This document shows, piece after piece, positions 1-9,743 of a DNA stretch of 14,243 nt. The stretch is taken from positions 1 to 14,243 of the forward strand of contig DAINBU010000120.1 of assembly GCA_036732755.1 (NCBI GenBank), given 5' to 3'. The notes below the pieces were generated by a model, which was not told the origin of the DNA, made no database searches, and worked only from the letters and a program-made list of their open reading frames with translations. The position numbers were made by a program, and so were the translations under genes. Origin of the DNA: DASRRB01 sp036732755. GTDB taxonomy: Bacteria > Planctomycetota > B15-G4 > SIAN01. Within the stretch, counting starts at the first letter, position 1. Every line of letters starts with the position of its first letter.

Positions 1-231
1 GTCCTCGGCAACGACGGCGGCCTCGCGCAGAACTACGACGACAACGCTTCGTGAGACTGATACAACAACCTGCCGGTCGCGCAGTTCTATACGATAAGCC
101 TCGACGAGCGCCGGCCCTACCGCGTCTACGGCGGGCTGCAGGACAACGGCATCTGGACCGGCCCGTCGCGCAGCCGCAGCCCCGGCGGCGCGACCGCGCG
201 CGAGTGGAACTTCATCGGCGGCGGCGACGGC
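1..231 (+). pseudogene. 5' part of the BNR/VPS10-type propeller gene, interrupted by two in-frame TGA codons
   Basis: Frame 1 reads continuously into the open reading frame at 232-1701 and gives the family-like segments GNDGGL (residues from base 10), NNLPVAQFY and YGGLQDNG. Within this otherwise coherent stretch the codons at 52-54 and 58-60 are TGA, separated by one Asp codon. From memory of the family, the segment between GNDGGL and NNLP normally carries Trp then an aromatic residue at these places, so both TGA codons look like single-base changes from TGG. The gene start lies beyond the left edge. This could be a real nonsense-mutated gene, a recoded gene, or consensus error near a contig end. 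The coding assignment is solid; the cause of the stops is open. Confidence 0.65.
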
Positions 232-1701
232 ATGTACGTGCTGGCCGACCCGAGCGACCCCGACGTCGTCTTCCTCGAGGCGCAGTTCGGCTCGCTGCAG
301 CGCATCGACCTGCGCACGTGGGAGTCGGAATCGATCGCGCCGAAGTCCCCGGACGCGGAGACGAAGCTGCGCTTCAACTGGTGCTCGCCGCTGCTGCTCT
401 CCTCGCACAACCCGCGCATCGTCTATTTCGGGTCGCAGTTCCTCTGGAAGTCGCTCGACCGCGGCGCGCACTGGAAGGCGATCAGCCCCGACCTCACGAC
501 GAACGACCCGGAGAAGGTGAAGGGCAACGTCCCGCACTGCACCCTCACCACGATCAGCGAGTCGCCGCTCGACCCCGACTCGCTCCTGGTCGGCACCGAC
601 GACGGCAACGTGCAGTGGACGAAGGACGGCGGGAAGACGTGGACCGAGGTGGGCGGGCGGATGGCCGGCCTGCCGAGCGCCGGCGGCGCGCGTCTCTGGG
701 TGAGCCGCGTCGAGCTCTCGCACCACGACCCGAAGACGGCGTGGGTCGCCTTCACCGGGTATCGCGAGGACGACTTCGCCCCCTATGTCTACCGGACGCG
801 CGACGGCGGCGAGACCTTCCAGGAGGTGACCGGCGGCCTGCCCGACGCGCCCGTCAACGTCGTCCGCGAGAGCCCGCGCTCCAAGGACGTCCTCTTCCTC
901 GGGAACGACGGCGGCGCCTTCTTCTCGATCGACGGCGGCGACCACTGGCAGCGGCTCGCGAGCGGGCTCCCGACCGTCTCGGTGCTCGACCTCGCGGTCC
1001 ACCGGCGCGAGCGCGAGCTCGTGCTCGCCACGCACGGGCGCGGACTCTTCGTCGTCGACGTCACGGCGCTCGAGCAGCTGAGCGCGGAGCGGCTCGCCGC
1101 CGCCGCGTTCCTCTTCGCGCCCGGCGATGCGGTGAATTGGTGCGGTTTCTTCGGACTCGGCGACGTCTTCGGCGGCGACCGCCGCTGGCGCGCGCCCAAT
1201 CCCGACCCCGGCGCGCCGCTCTGGTACTGGCTGCGCGAGAAGGCGGAGACGGCGCCGAAGCTCGAGATCGTGAGCGACGGCAAGGTCGTGCGCACGCTCG
1301 AGCTCGCCGGCGAGCCGGGCATCCATCCGATCACGTGGGACCTGCGGCCCGAGCCCAAGAAGCAGGGGGACGCCGGCCCTGCACCGAAGCGGCGGCCGCT
1401 CGAGCCGGCGACCGCGCCCGATGCGATGGAGGAACGCGCTGCGGACGAGGAGGAGGCGGAGGAAGGCGAGGCCGAGGACGAGAGCGAGCTCACGGAACTC
1501 GAACGGGAGCTCGAACGCGAGCTCGGTCGCGAGCTCGAGCCGTTCGCGCAGGACTCGGGAGGGGGCCGCCGCCGCGGCTTCGGCGGAGCAAGCGCGTTAT
1601 CGCCCGGCCGTTACGTCGTCCGGCTCGTCGTCGGCGGAAAGACCTTCGAGCAGCCGCTCGTGCTGCGGGCCGATCCGCTCCTCGAGCGCGCCGATCGCTG
1701 A
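232..1701 (+). CDS. BNR/VPS10 (sortilin)-type beta-propeller protein, 3' part
   Basis: This is the C-terminal part of a large, probably secreted propeller protein of the kind often annotated as VPS10-domain, BNR-repeat or glycosyl-hydrolase-like. The first in-frame ATG after the upstream TGA codons is at 232, but the reading frame clearly extends upstream, so 232 is a formal start only. Asp-box-like repeats are visible: TKDGGKTWTEVGG, TRDGGETFQEVTGGLP and SIDGGDHWQRLASGLP, followed by the family-typical THGRGLFVVDV that closes the propeller. A C-terminal beta-rich module (GIHPITWDLRP to SPGRYVVRLVVGG) resembles FlgD/Ig-like tails. Residues about 397-440 form a very acidic Glu-rich segment, probably helical, that splits this module. 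No catalytic residues can be assigned and the substrate is unknown. The 3' end overlaps the convergent anti-sigma gene by 91 nt. Confidence 0.85.
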   Translation: MYVLADPSDPDVVFLEAQFGSLQRIDLRTWESESIAPKSPDAETKLRFNWCSPLLLSSHNPRIVYFGSQFLWKSLDRGAHWKAISPDLTTNDPEKVKGNVPHCTLTTISESPLDPDSLLVGTDDGNVQWTKDGGKTWTEVGGRMAGLPSAGGARLWVSRVELSHHDPKTAWVAFTGYREDDFAPYVYRTRDGGETFQEVTGGLPDAPVNVVRESPRSKDVLFLGNDGGAFFSIDGGDHWQRLASGLPTVSVLDLAVHRRERELVLATHGRGLFVVDVTALEQLSAERLAAAAFLFAPGDAVNWCGFFGLGDVFGGDRRWRAPNPDPGAPLWYWLREKAETAPKLEIVSDGKVVRTLELAGEPGIHPITWDLRPEPKKQGDAGPAPKRRPLEPATAPDAMEERAADEEEAEEGEAEDESELTELERELERELGRELEPFAQDSGGGRRRGFGGASALSPGRYVVRLVVGGKTFEQPLVLRADPLLERADR

Positions 1702-2198
1702 ACGAAGCGGCGCACCTCGACGAGCGGCGGCCACGACGCGCCGAGCAGCTCGGCGAAGCCGCGCAGCACCGCCTCGCGCCCTTGCCAGCGCGCCCGGCGC
1801 AGTTCGTCGCGCCCGAGCCAGCCGGCGAGCTGCCGCAGGTAGTCGCGCGCCGGGCGCCACGCCTCCGGCCGGTGGATGTTGGCACCCCGGGCGCCGCGGG
1901 CGGCCCGCACGAGCTCGACCCCCGCCTCCTCGGTGACGGCCGCGACCATCTTGCGGCGCAGGTGGTCGCCCCACAGCGCGACGAACCGCCGCGCCGTGGG
2001 CGCCGCGACTTCGCGCACCGCCTGCTGCTCGAGCTCGAGCCAGTGGAGGTGGTCGCGGCAGGCGGGGCAGCGCTGCGCATGCTCGGCTGCCTCGCGCGTG
2101 CGCGCGCTCGAGAGCTCGCCGTCGACGAGCTGGTGCAGCAGCGGCGCCCCGATCGGGCACGGCTCCGCGACCGCGATCGCCAGCAGCGGGTCGTTCAT
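1611..2198 (-). CDS. Zinc-finger (zf-HC2-like) anti-sigma factor, soluble
   Basis: A 195-residue protein begins MNDPLLAIAV and carries the anti-sigma zinc-binding pattern His-x3-Cys-x2-Cys at H40, C44 and C47 (HAQRCPACRDH), preceded by the usual LVDGEL helix. Such proteins bind and hold ECF-type sigma factors. Its ATG overlaps the TGA stop of the sigma factor gene as ATGA at 2198-2195, so the two are almost certainly translated together and are cognate partners. Unlike many zf-HC2 anti-sigmas, no transmembrane segment follows the finger; the remaining 145 residues are charged and Arg-rich, which suggests a cytoplasmic sensor. The last 30 or so residues lie antisense to the end of the propeller gene and are low-complexity Ser/Arg/Thr, so they may contribute little to function. 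The role is inferred from motif and context. Confidence 0.8.
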   Translation of the reverse strand: MNDPLLAIAVAEPCPIGAPLLHQLVDGELSSARTREAAEHAQRCPACRDHLHWLELEQQAVREVAAPTARRFVALWGDHLRRKMVAAVTEEAGVELVRAARGARGANIHRPEAWRPARDYLRQLAGWLGRDELRRARWQGREAVLRGFAELLGASWPPLVEVRRFVQRSARSRSGSARSTSGCSKVFPPTTSRTT

Positions 2199-2956
2199 GC
2201 GTCCAGCTCCCGAGGTGTCCGCGGCGTGCCCGCGGCGAGCGTGCGCAGGTGGGCGAGGATGCGCTCGCGCGCCCGCTTGATCCGCATCGAGACGGCTCCC
2301 GGCCGGATCCCGAGCCGGGCCGCGACCTCCGCGTAGGAGAGCCGCTCCTGCGCGTGCAGGAGCAGCGCCTGCTCGAGCGGCGCCGGCAGCTCCCGCATCG
2401 CCGCGACCACGACGCGCCGCAGCTCGCGGTAGGTGAGGCGGATCTCCGTGTCGCTCTCCGCCGCGATCACCTGCACCGCCGGGTCGGTGCCGCGGTCCTC
2501 GATGCTGCGCGCCGCGCTCTGCTCGCGCCGGACGCGGCGCGTCGTCGCGCGCACCTCCTGCCGCAGGAGGTTCCCGGCGATCGCGAGGCACCACTTCACG
2601 AACGATCCGGGTCCGCGGTCGCGGAACGTCCGGCGGTGGCGGTAGATGAGCTCGAAGGTGTCGGTCATGAGCTCCGCCGGGTCGACCGCGGCGCGCGCAC
2701 GGCGGACCTTCATGCGCACCAGCGGCAGCAGCGCCGGACCGGCGACCTCGAAGAGGCGGCGGAACGTCTCCGGCGATTCGTCGGCGCGGAACTCCTCGAA
2801 GAGGCGCGTCGCCTGGCGATCGAGCGCCGTGTCGCAGAGCACGCGCAGCCGCACGCGCGACCGTGATCGCGACGGGGGCTGGGGTCGGGGCAGCGCCCGC
2901 AGCTCGGCGGTCGGCTCGGATGGCTCCGGTGTCCGCGGGGCGGCCGCGCCCTCCAT
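2195..2956 (-). CDS. ECF-like sigma-70 family RNA polymerase sigma factor
   Basis: The protein has the two-domain layout of group 4 sigma factors. Region 2 spans about residues 65-140, including ELMTDTFELIYRHRRTF and GSFVKWCLAIAGNLLRQEVR for core RNA polymerase and -10 binding. Region 4 spans about residues 185-240, with the helix-turn-helix LSYAEVAARLGIRPGAVSMR for -35 recognition. I chose the ATG at 2956 (253 residues) because AGGGAGAG lies 6 nt upstream. In-frame ATGs at 2986 and 3040 would add 10 or 28 residues of non-conserved sequence and lack a clear ribosome site. The N-terminal 40 residues are Pro/Arg-rich and look disordered. It is transcribed divergently from the glyA-gcvT fusion and coupled to its anti-sigma gene. 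Target promoters are unknown; autoregulation from the divergent intergenic region is plausible but not shown. Confidence 0.88.
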   Translation of the reverse strand: MEGAAAPRTPEPSEPTAELRALPRPQPPSRSRSRVRLRVLCDTALDRQATRLFEEFRADESPETFRRLFEVAGPALLPLVRMKVRRARAAVDPAELMTDTFELIYRHRRTFRDRGPGSFVKWCLAIAGNLLRQEVRATTRRVRREQSAARSIEDRGTDPAVQVIAAESDTEIRLTYRELRRVVVAAMRELPAPLEQALLLHAQERLSYAEVAARLGIRPGAVSMRIKRARERILAHLRTLAAGTPRTPRELDA

Positions 2957-2962
2957 CCCAGA

Positions 2963-2970
2963 CTCTCCCT
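2963..2970 (-). promoter_or_regulatory. Ribosome binding site deciding the sigma factor start
   Basis: On the minus strand AGGGAGAG lies 6 nt before the ATG at 2956. It is the only good Shine-Dalgarno match among the three candidate ATG starts and favours the 253-residue form. Confidence 0.6.
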
Positions 2971-3088
2971 GTTCCCGGGTCGGCATTCTTGGCGCCGACG
3001 CGCCCTTCGTGAAGGCGCGATCCTCGGTGCCGTCGCCCATGAATGCCGCTCGCGGCGGCGACTCACCGCGAAAAGTGCCGAGGGCTAG

Positions 3089-3252
3089 GAGCCTATCTCG
3101 CCAGGCCCTCGGTCGTCGTTCGGGCGGCGGGCCCGCATCTGCGTCGTTGCGCCTCCTCCCCGAATCTTTCCATTGATTCGCGTCGTCGGCGCGCCTCGCA
3201 TCTGCGGGCCCGGCGCTCGGAACGACTCGGTCGCGCCTGGCGAGATAGGCTC
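3089..3252. repeat. Long imperfect inverted repeat (MITE-like or structured element)
   Basis: The outer arms are an exact 18-nt inverted repeat: gagcctatctcgccaggc at 3089-3106 and its reverse complement at 3235-3252. Further inward pairs keep nearly the same centre (3170.5): 3115-3120 with 3221-3226, 3128-3143 with 3197-3212 (14 of 16 positions match, shifted one base), and CGAATC at 3161-3166 with GATTCG at 3175-3180 around an 8-nt loop. The whole 164-nt block could fold into one long hairpin. It contains no gene. Flanks are CTAG on the left and TAAG on the right, so there is no clean target duplication. It could be a MITE-like remnant, a REP-type repeat, or a transcribed structure in the glyA-gcvT leader. 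The repeat is plain in the sequence; its nature is inference. Confidence 0.7.
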
Positions 3253-3268
3253 TAAGATCCCCGCCCCC

Positions 3269-6958
<3,690 letters not shown>

Positions 6959-6989
6959 CTGGGGGCGCCGCGCCGGACCGCGGCTCGAC

Positions 6990-8942
6990 TCAGTCGACGT
7001 CGAGCGAGAAGTCGCGCGCCGTCGTCTTCCCCGCCTCGACTTCGACCGTCGCGGTCGGGTTCTCGCGCGGCGCGAACGCGTCGCCGAGGTCGCGCGGCGG
7101 GGCGTCGTCGCGGCGCAGGACGACGACGAGGTAGCGGCCGGGCGGGAGCCCGCGCGCCTCGTAGCGGCCGTCGGCGTCGGTGGTCGCCTCGAGCTTGCGG
7201 CCCGGCCCCTCGATCACGACGGTCATCTCGGAGAGCGGCGGGCCGTCGCGCTCGCGCACCGAGCCGTCGATCGCGCCCCCCGGCCGGATCACGAGCGCGG
7301 GCGCGTCGATCCGGCCGCGCGCGGGCACGTCGATCGTCGCGACGGCGTCGGCGCCGGTGCCGTCGAGCGGGTGCGCCGCGACGACGCGCCGCCCGGCCGG
7401 GAGGTCGCGCCAGGTGCACCGCCCCGTGTCGTCGTTGACGCGCTCCTCGTGGTCGAGGAGGAACGGGTCGCGGCCCGACGCCGCGTCGGTGAAGTGGGGG
7501 GAGGCGAGCGCGAGGCGGGCGCGCACCGGCCGGCCGGCGTCGTCGGTCACGACCAACGCGACCTCCGCCCCCGCCGCGAGCGTGAAGGTGCCGACCTCGG
7601 TCGTCGCGTTCGCCTCGAACGTCACGACCGGCGTCACGATCGGCGCGGCGCCGGGCAGCGCGATCTCGAGCGCGCAGCGGCCGGCCGGCACGCCGCGCAC
7701 GAAGAGGTCGCGTTCGTGCGCCCACGCGAGCTCGGGCGGCGTGGTCCAGCGCACGCCGGTCGCCGCAGGCTCGACGATCCGCCACGTCGCGGGCGCGGTC
7801 CAGCCCTTCGGTCCGTTGACGAGGACGAAGTGCGCCGTCGCGAGGCGGTCGAGCTTCACGTCGAGGCCGGTCACGTCGGTGTGGGCGCGCGCGACGTAGC
7901 GCGGCGCGTAGCCGTCGCAGCTCGCGAGCAGCGAGTAGTACCCGGTCGCGAGCGCGTCGAGCGCGAAGGCGCCGTCGCTTCCGGTCGGCGCGCTCGCCTC
8001 TCCCGACGTCTCCTCGGGGCCGGCCATGCGCGCGACGACTCGGCCGCCGGCGATCGGCCGCCCCTCCGCGTCGAGCAGCCGGCCGCGGATCGACGCCGGC
8101 GGCGCGAGCTCGATCGAGAGCGCTTCGCCGAACACCTCCGCGTCGGCGACCACGCCGTTCGCGCGGCCGGGCACGCCGGAGACCTCGACGCGCACGCGGC
8201 GCGCGGCGACGTTCGCGAGGACGAACGCGCCCGACGCGTCGCTGTTCGTGCTGCCGAGCGCGCCCGCGCCGGCGGCGCCGCCGACGAGCAGGTCGGAGGC
8301 GACCTCCTCGAGCGCGACGCGCGCGTTCGCGACCGGCCGGCCTCCCGCCTCGCGCACCACGCCTTCGACGCGCCCGCCGGCCGGCGCCCGCCACTCGCCG
8401 AGGTCGAGCGGCGCGCCGGGGAGGGGGAGGTCGCGCTGCAGCAGGGCGCTGGCGTAGAGCCGAGCGAGCCGCAGCCGGCGCGCGCGCGGCCACGCGGCGG
8501 GAACTTCGATCGCGACGCTCCCGTCGGCGTTGAAGTCGGCGCGCGCGAACGACCACGGGCCTGCGAAGTCGCTGCCCTCCGGCGGCGCCTCGAATCCGCC
8601 GAGCATCTCGAGCGAGAGAGCGCCCGCGACCGACCCGGCCGGCACGCGCAGCGTGACGGTGACGACGCGCTTCGCGGCCTGCGCCGCGTCGATCAATCGA
8701 CGCGCGAAGTCGGGATCGGCGGGCGCCGCGACTTCGGGCGCGCGCGCCGGCTCCGCAGCGCGATCCGGCGTCGGATCGGCGGTCGAGCGCGTGCTCTCGC
8801 TCGTCGACAGGAAGTGCCACGCCGCGAAGCCGAGTGCCGCGCTCGCGATCAGCAGCAGGCCCGCGACCTTCGCTCGACCCGAGCGATCCGCGACGCGCGA
8901 CGACCGGCTGGATTCGAATCGCGGGGGGCTTCCAATCGCCAT
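6990..8942 (-). CDS. Membrane-anchored protein with repeated carboxypeptidase-regulatory-like domains
   Basis: A 650-residue protein with a basic N-terminus and one hydrophobic segment at residues 25-45 (KVAGLLLIASAALGFAAWHF), most likely a signal anchor placing the rest outside the cytoplasmic membrane. A Pro/Ala/Glu-rich linker runs to about residue 75. At least three beta-sandwich repeats of the carboxypeptidase regulatory-like (CarboxypepD_reg) type follow, each with the pattern G-x-V-x-[DE]-x-x-G-x-P-[VI]-A and D-[AS]-x-G-x-[FY] then a G-[YR]-[YR] strand: about 190-255 (GRVEGVVREAGGRPVANARV), 284-350 (IRGRLLDAEGRPIAGGRVVA) and 556-609 (GLPPGRYLVVV). A weaker copy (VVTDDAGRPVRARLALAS) lies between. 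No catalytic domain is visible. Such proteins usually act in adhesion, binding or envelope structure, but nothing fixes a role here. It converges on the glyA-gcvT fusion with a 31-nt gap and diverges from the tRNA. GAGGA lies only 3 nt before its ATG. Confidence 0.82.
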   Translation of the reverse strand: MAIGSPPRFESSRSSRVADRSGRAKVAGLLLIASAALGFAAWHFLSTSESTRSTADPTPDRAAEPARAPEVAAPADPDFARRLIDAAQAAKRVVTVTLRVPAGSVAGALSLEMLGGFEAPPEGSDFAGPWSFARADFNADGSVAIEVPAAWPRARRLRLARLYASALLQRDLPLPGAPLDLGEWRAPAGGRVEGVVREAGGRPVANARVALEEVASDLLVGGAAGAGALGSTNSDASGAFVLANVAARRVRVEVSGVPGRANGVVADAEVFGEALSIELAPPASIRGRLLDAEGRPIAGGRVVARMAGPEETSGEASAPTGSDGAFALDALATGYYSLLASCDGYAPRYVARAHTDVTGLDVKLDRLATAHFVLVNGPKGWTAPATWRIVEPAATGVRWTTPPELAWAHERDLFVRGVPAGRCALEIALPGAAPIVTPVVTFEANATTEVGTFTLAAGAEVALVVTDDAGRPVRARLALASPHFTDAASGRDPFLLDHEERVNDDTGRCTWRDLPAGRRVVAAHPLDGTGADAVATIDVPARGRIDAPALVIRPGGAIDGSVRERDGPPLSEMTVVIEGPGRKLEATTDADGRYEARGLPPGRYLVVVLRRDDAPPRDLGDAFAPRENPTATVEVEAGKTTARDFSLDVD

Positions 8943-9021
8943 GGGTCCTCAGTACCATCCCCGCCCTCTTTCGGAGCCCGGCGACGCGGCGGGCGCGCGA
9001 AAGGAAGTGGTTCGCGACGGT

Positions 9022-9099
9022 GGCCCCATAGTCTAGTCCGGCCCAGGACGGGTGGTTCTCAGCCATCAAGCACGGGTTCGAATCCCGTTGGGGCTACCA
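9022..9099 (+). tRNA. tRNA-Glu (anticodon CTC)
   Basis: A complete 78-nt cloverleaf including an encoded CCA. The acceptor stem GGCCCCA pairs with TGGGGCT (the first pair is G-U), the D arm is GTCT/GGAC, and the anticodon stem GGTGG/CCATC encloses the loop TTCTCAG with anticodon CTC, reading GAG (Glu). The T arm ACGGG-TTCGAAT-CCCGT is canonical. The D-arm sequence GTCTAG...GGCCCAGGAC matches bacterial tRNA-Glu closely. It stands alone, with no second tRNA nearby, and is followed 20 nt later by the shikimate kinase start. Confidence 0.97.
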
Positions 9100-9119
9100 A
9101 CTCCGGCGCGAGCCAGTCC

Positions 9120-9698
9120 ATGTCCGAGTCCGGACCCTCGAGCGAGCGCGGCGACCGGTCGCGCGACCCCGTCGCGAGGGCGCGCCACTGCATCGCCCTC
9201 GTCGGCTTCCGCGGCTCCGGCAAGTCGGTGCTCGGCGCGCGTCTCGCCGCCGAGTTGAGGCGCCCGTTCTTCGATCTCGATCGCGAGATCGAGCTGGCGC
9301 AGGGCCGGACGATCCGTGACCTCTTCCGTGCCGGCGAGGAGGCCTTCCGCGACCTCGAGGCGGAGACGCTCGAGGGGGTGCTCCCCCGGCCCGGGATCGT
9401 CCTGGCGCCGGGCGGCGGGGCGGTCCTGCGGCGCGAGAGCCGCGAGCAGCTGCGGTCGCGCAGCTTCTGCGTGTTCCTCGACGTCCCGGAGGACGTGCTG
9501 GTCGCACGGCTCGGCGACGGTGGCGGCCGCCCGCGCCTCACGAGCCTGCCGTTCGCGGAGGAGGTGAGGACGGTCGCGCGGCAGCGACGCCCGCTCTACC
9601 TCGAATGCGCCGACGCGGTGGTCGTGGTCGCGGCCGGCGAGTCGACGGACGCGACTTTTCTGCGGCTGCGCGCGGCGATTCCGTGCGACGATGGGTGA
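9120..9698 (+). CDS. aroK: Shikimate kinase
   Basis: A 192-residue protein that phosphorylates shikimate at the 3-hydroxyl with ATP, the fifth step of the chorismate pathway, in the cytoplasm. Motifs appear in family order: Walker A GFRGSGKS at residues 29-36, FDLDREIE at 51-58 with the shikimate-binding Asp, IRDLFRAGEEAFRDLE at 65-80 with the conserved FR arginine, LAPGGGAVL at 95-103, the lid-region arginine in GGGRPRL at 134-140, and RRPLYLECAD near the end. The length fits AroK apart from an N-terminal extension of about 22 polar residues. The ATG at 9120 is the first start after the tRNA; it has no clear Shine-Dalgarno. Reading the frame further upstream would run through the tRNA, so it is not coding there. 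No other shikimate-pathway gene is in the window. Confidence 0.93.
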   Translation: MSESGPSSERGDRSRDPVARARHCIALVGFRGSGKSVLGARLAAELRRPFFDLDREIELAQGRTIRDLFRAGEEAFRDLEAETLEGVLPRPGIVLAPGGGAVLRRESREQLRSRSFCVFLDVPEDVLVARLGDGGGRPRLTSLPFAEEVRTVARQRRPLYLECADAVVVVAAGESTDATFLRLRAAIPCDDG

Positions 9699-9743
9699 GT
9701 CCGACGACGATCGGGCGTGGCTCGTCGAGGATTCCCGGACCTG

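Larger units (their letters stand above)
2957..3268. other. Divergent intergenic region between sigma factor and glyA-gcvT fusion
   Basis: About 312 nt separate the chosen starts of the two divergent genes. Bases 2957-3040 could still be coding if the sigma factor starts at 3040. The rest holds a long imperfect palindrome (3089-3252) and a local hairpin formed by CCGAGGGC at 3078-3085 and GCCCTCGG at 3105-3112. No convincing -35/-10 pair, glycine-riboswitch core or small gene is visible. The fusion gene starts 16 nt after the palindrome with no recognisable Shine-Dalgarno sequence. Confidence 0.55.

Noticed and set aside
52..60. Genome-wide UGA = Trp code
   Set aside because: TGG encodes Trp throughout the window, and TGA ends the propeller gene, the glyA-gcvT fusion, aroK, scoA and the sigma factor at sensible places.
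3173..3268. Upstream ATG adding 32 residues to the glyA-gcvT fusion
   Set aside because: The extra residues lie inside the palindrome, show no similarity to SHMT N-termini, and no ribosome site precedes them.
3041..3268. Glycine or folate riboswitch upstream of the glyA-gcvT fusion
   Set aside because: I looked for the conserved glycine-riboswitch core and for THF-riboswitch-like motifs and saw none; the only structure is the long palindrome.
6968..6983. CCGCG-ccggac-CGCGG hairpin between the convergent fusion and anchored-protein genes as a terminator
   Set aside because: The stem is only 5 bp and there is no T run on either strand. Such short GC stems are frequent by chance in this composition.
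7371..9119. N-terminal extension of the shikimate kinase frame through the tRNA
   Set aside because: The frame passes through a complete tRNA-Glu and is antisense to a well-supported minus-strand gene; the kinase fold begins only after 9120.
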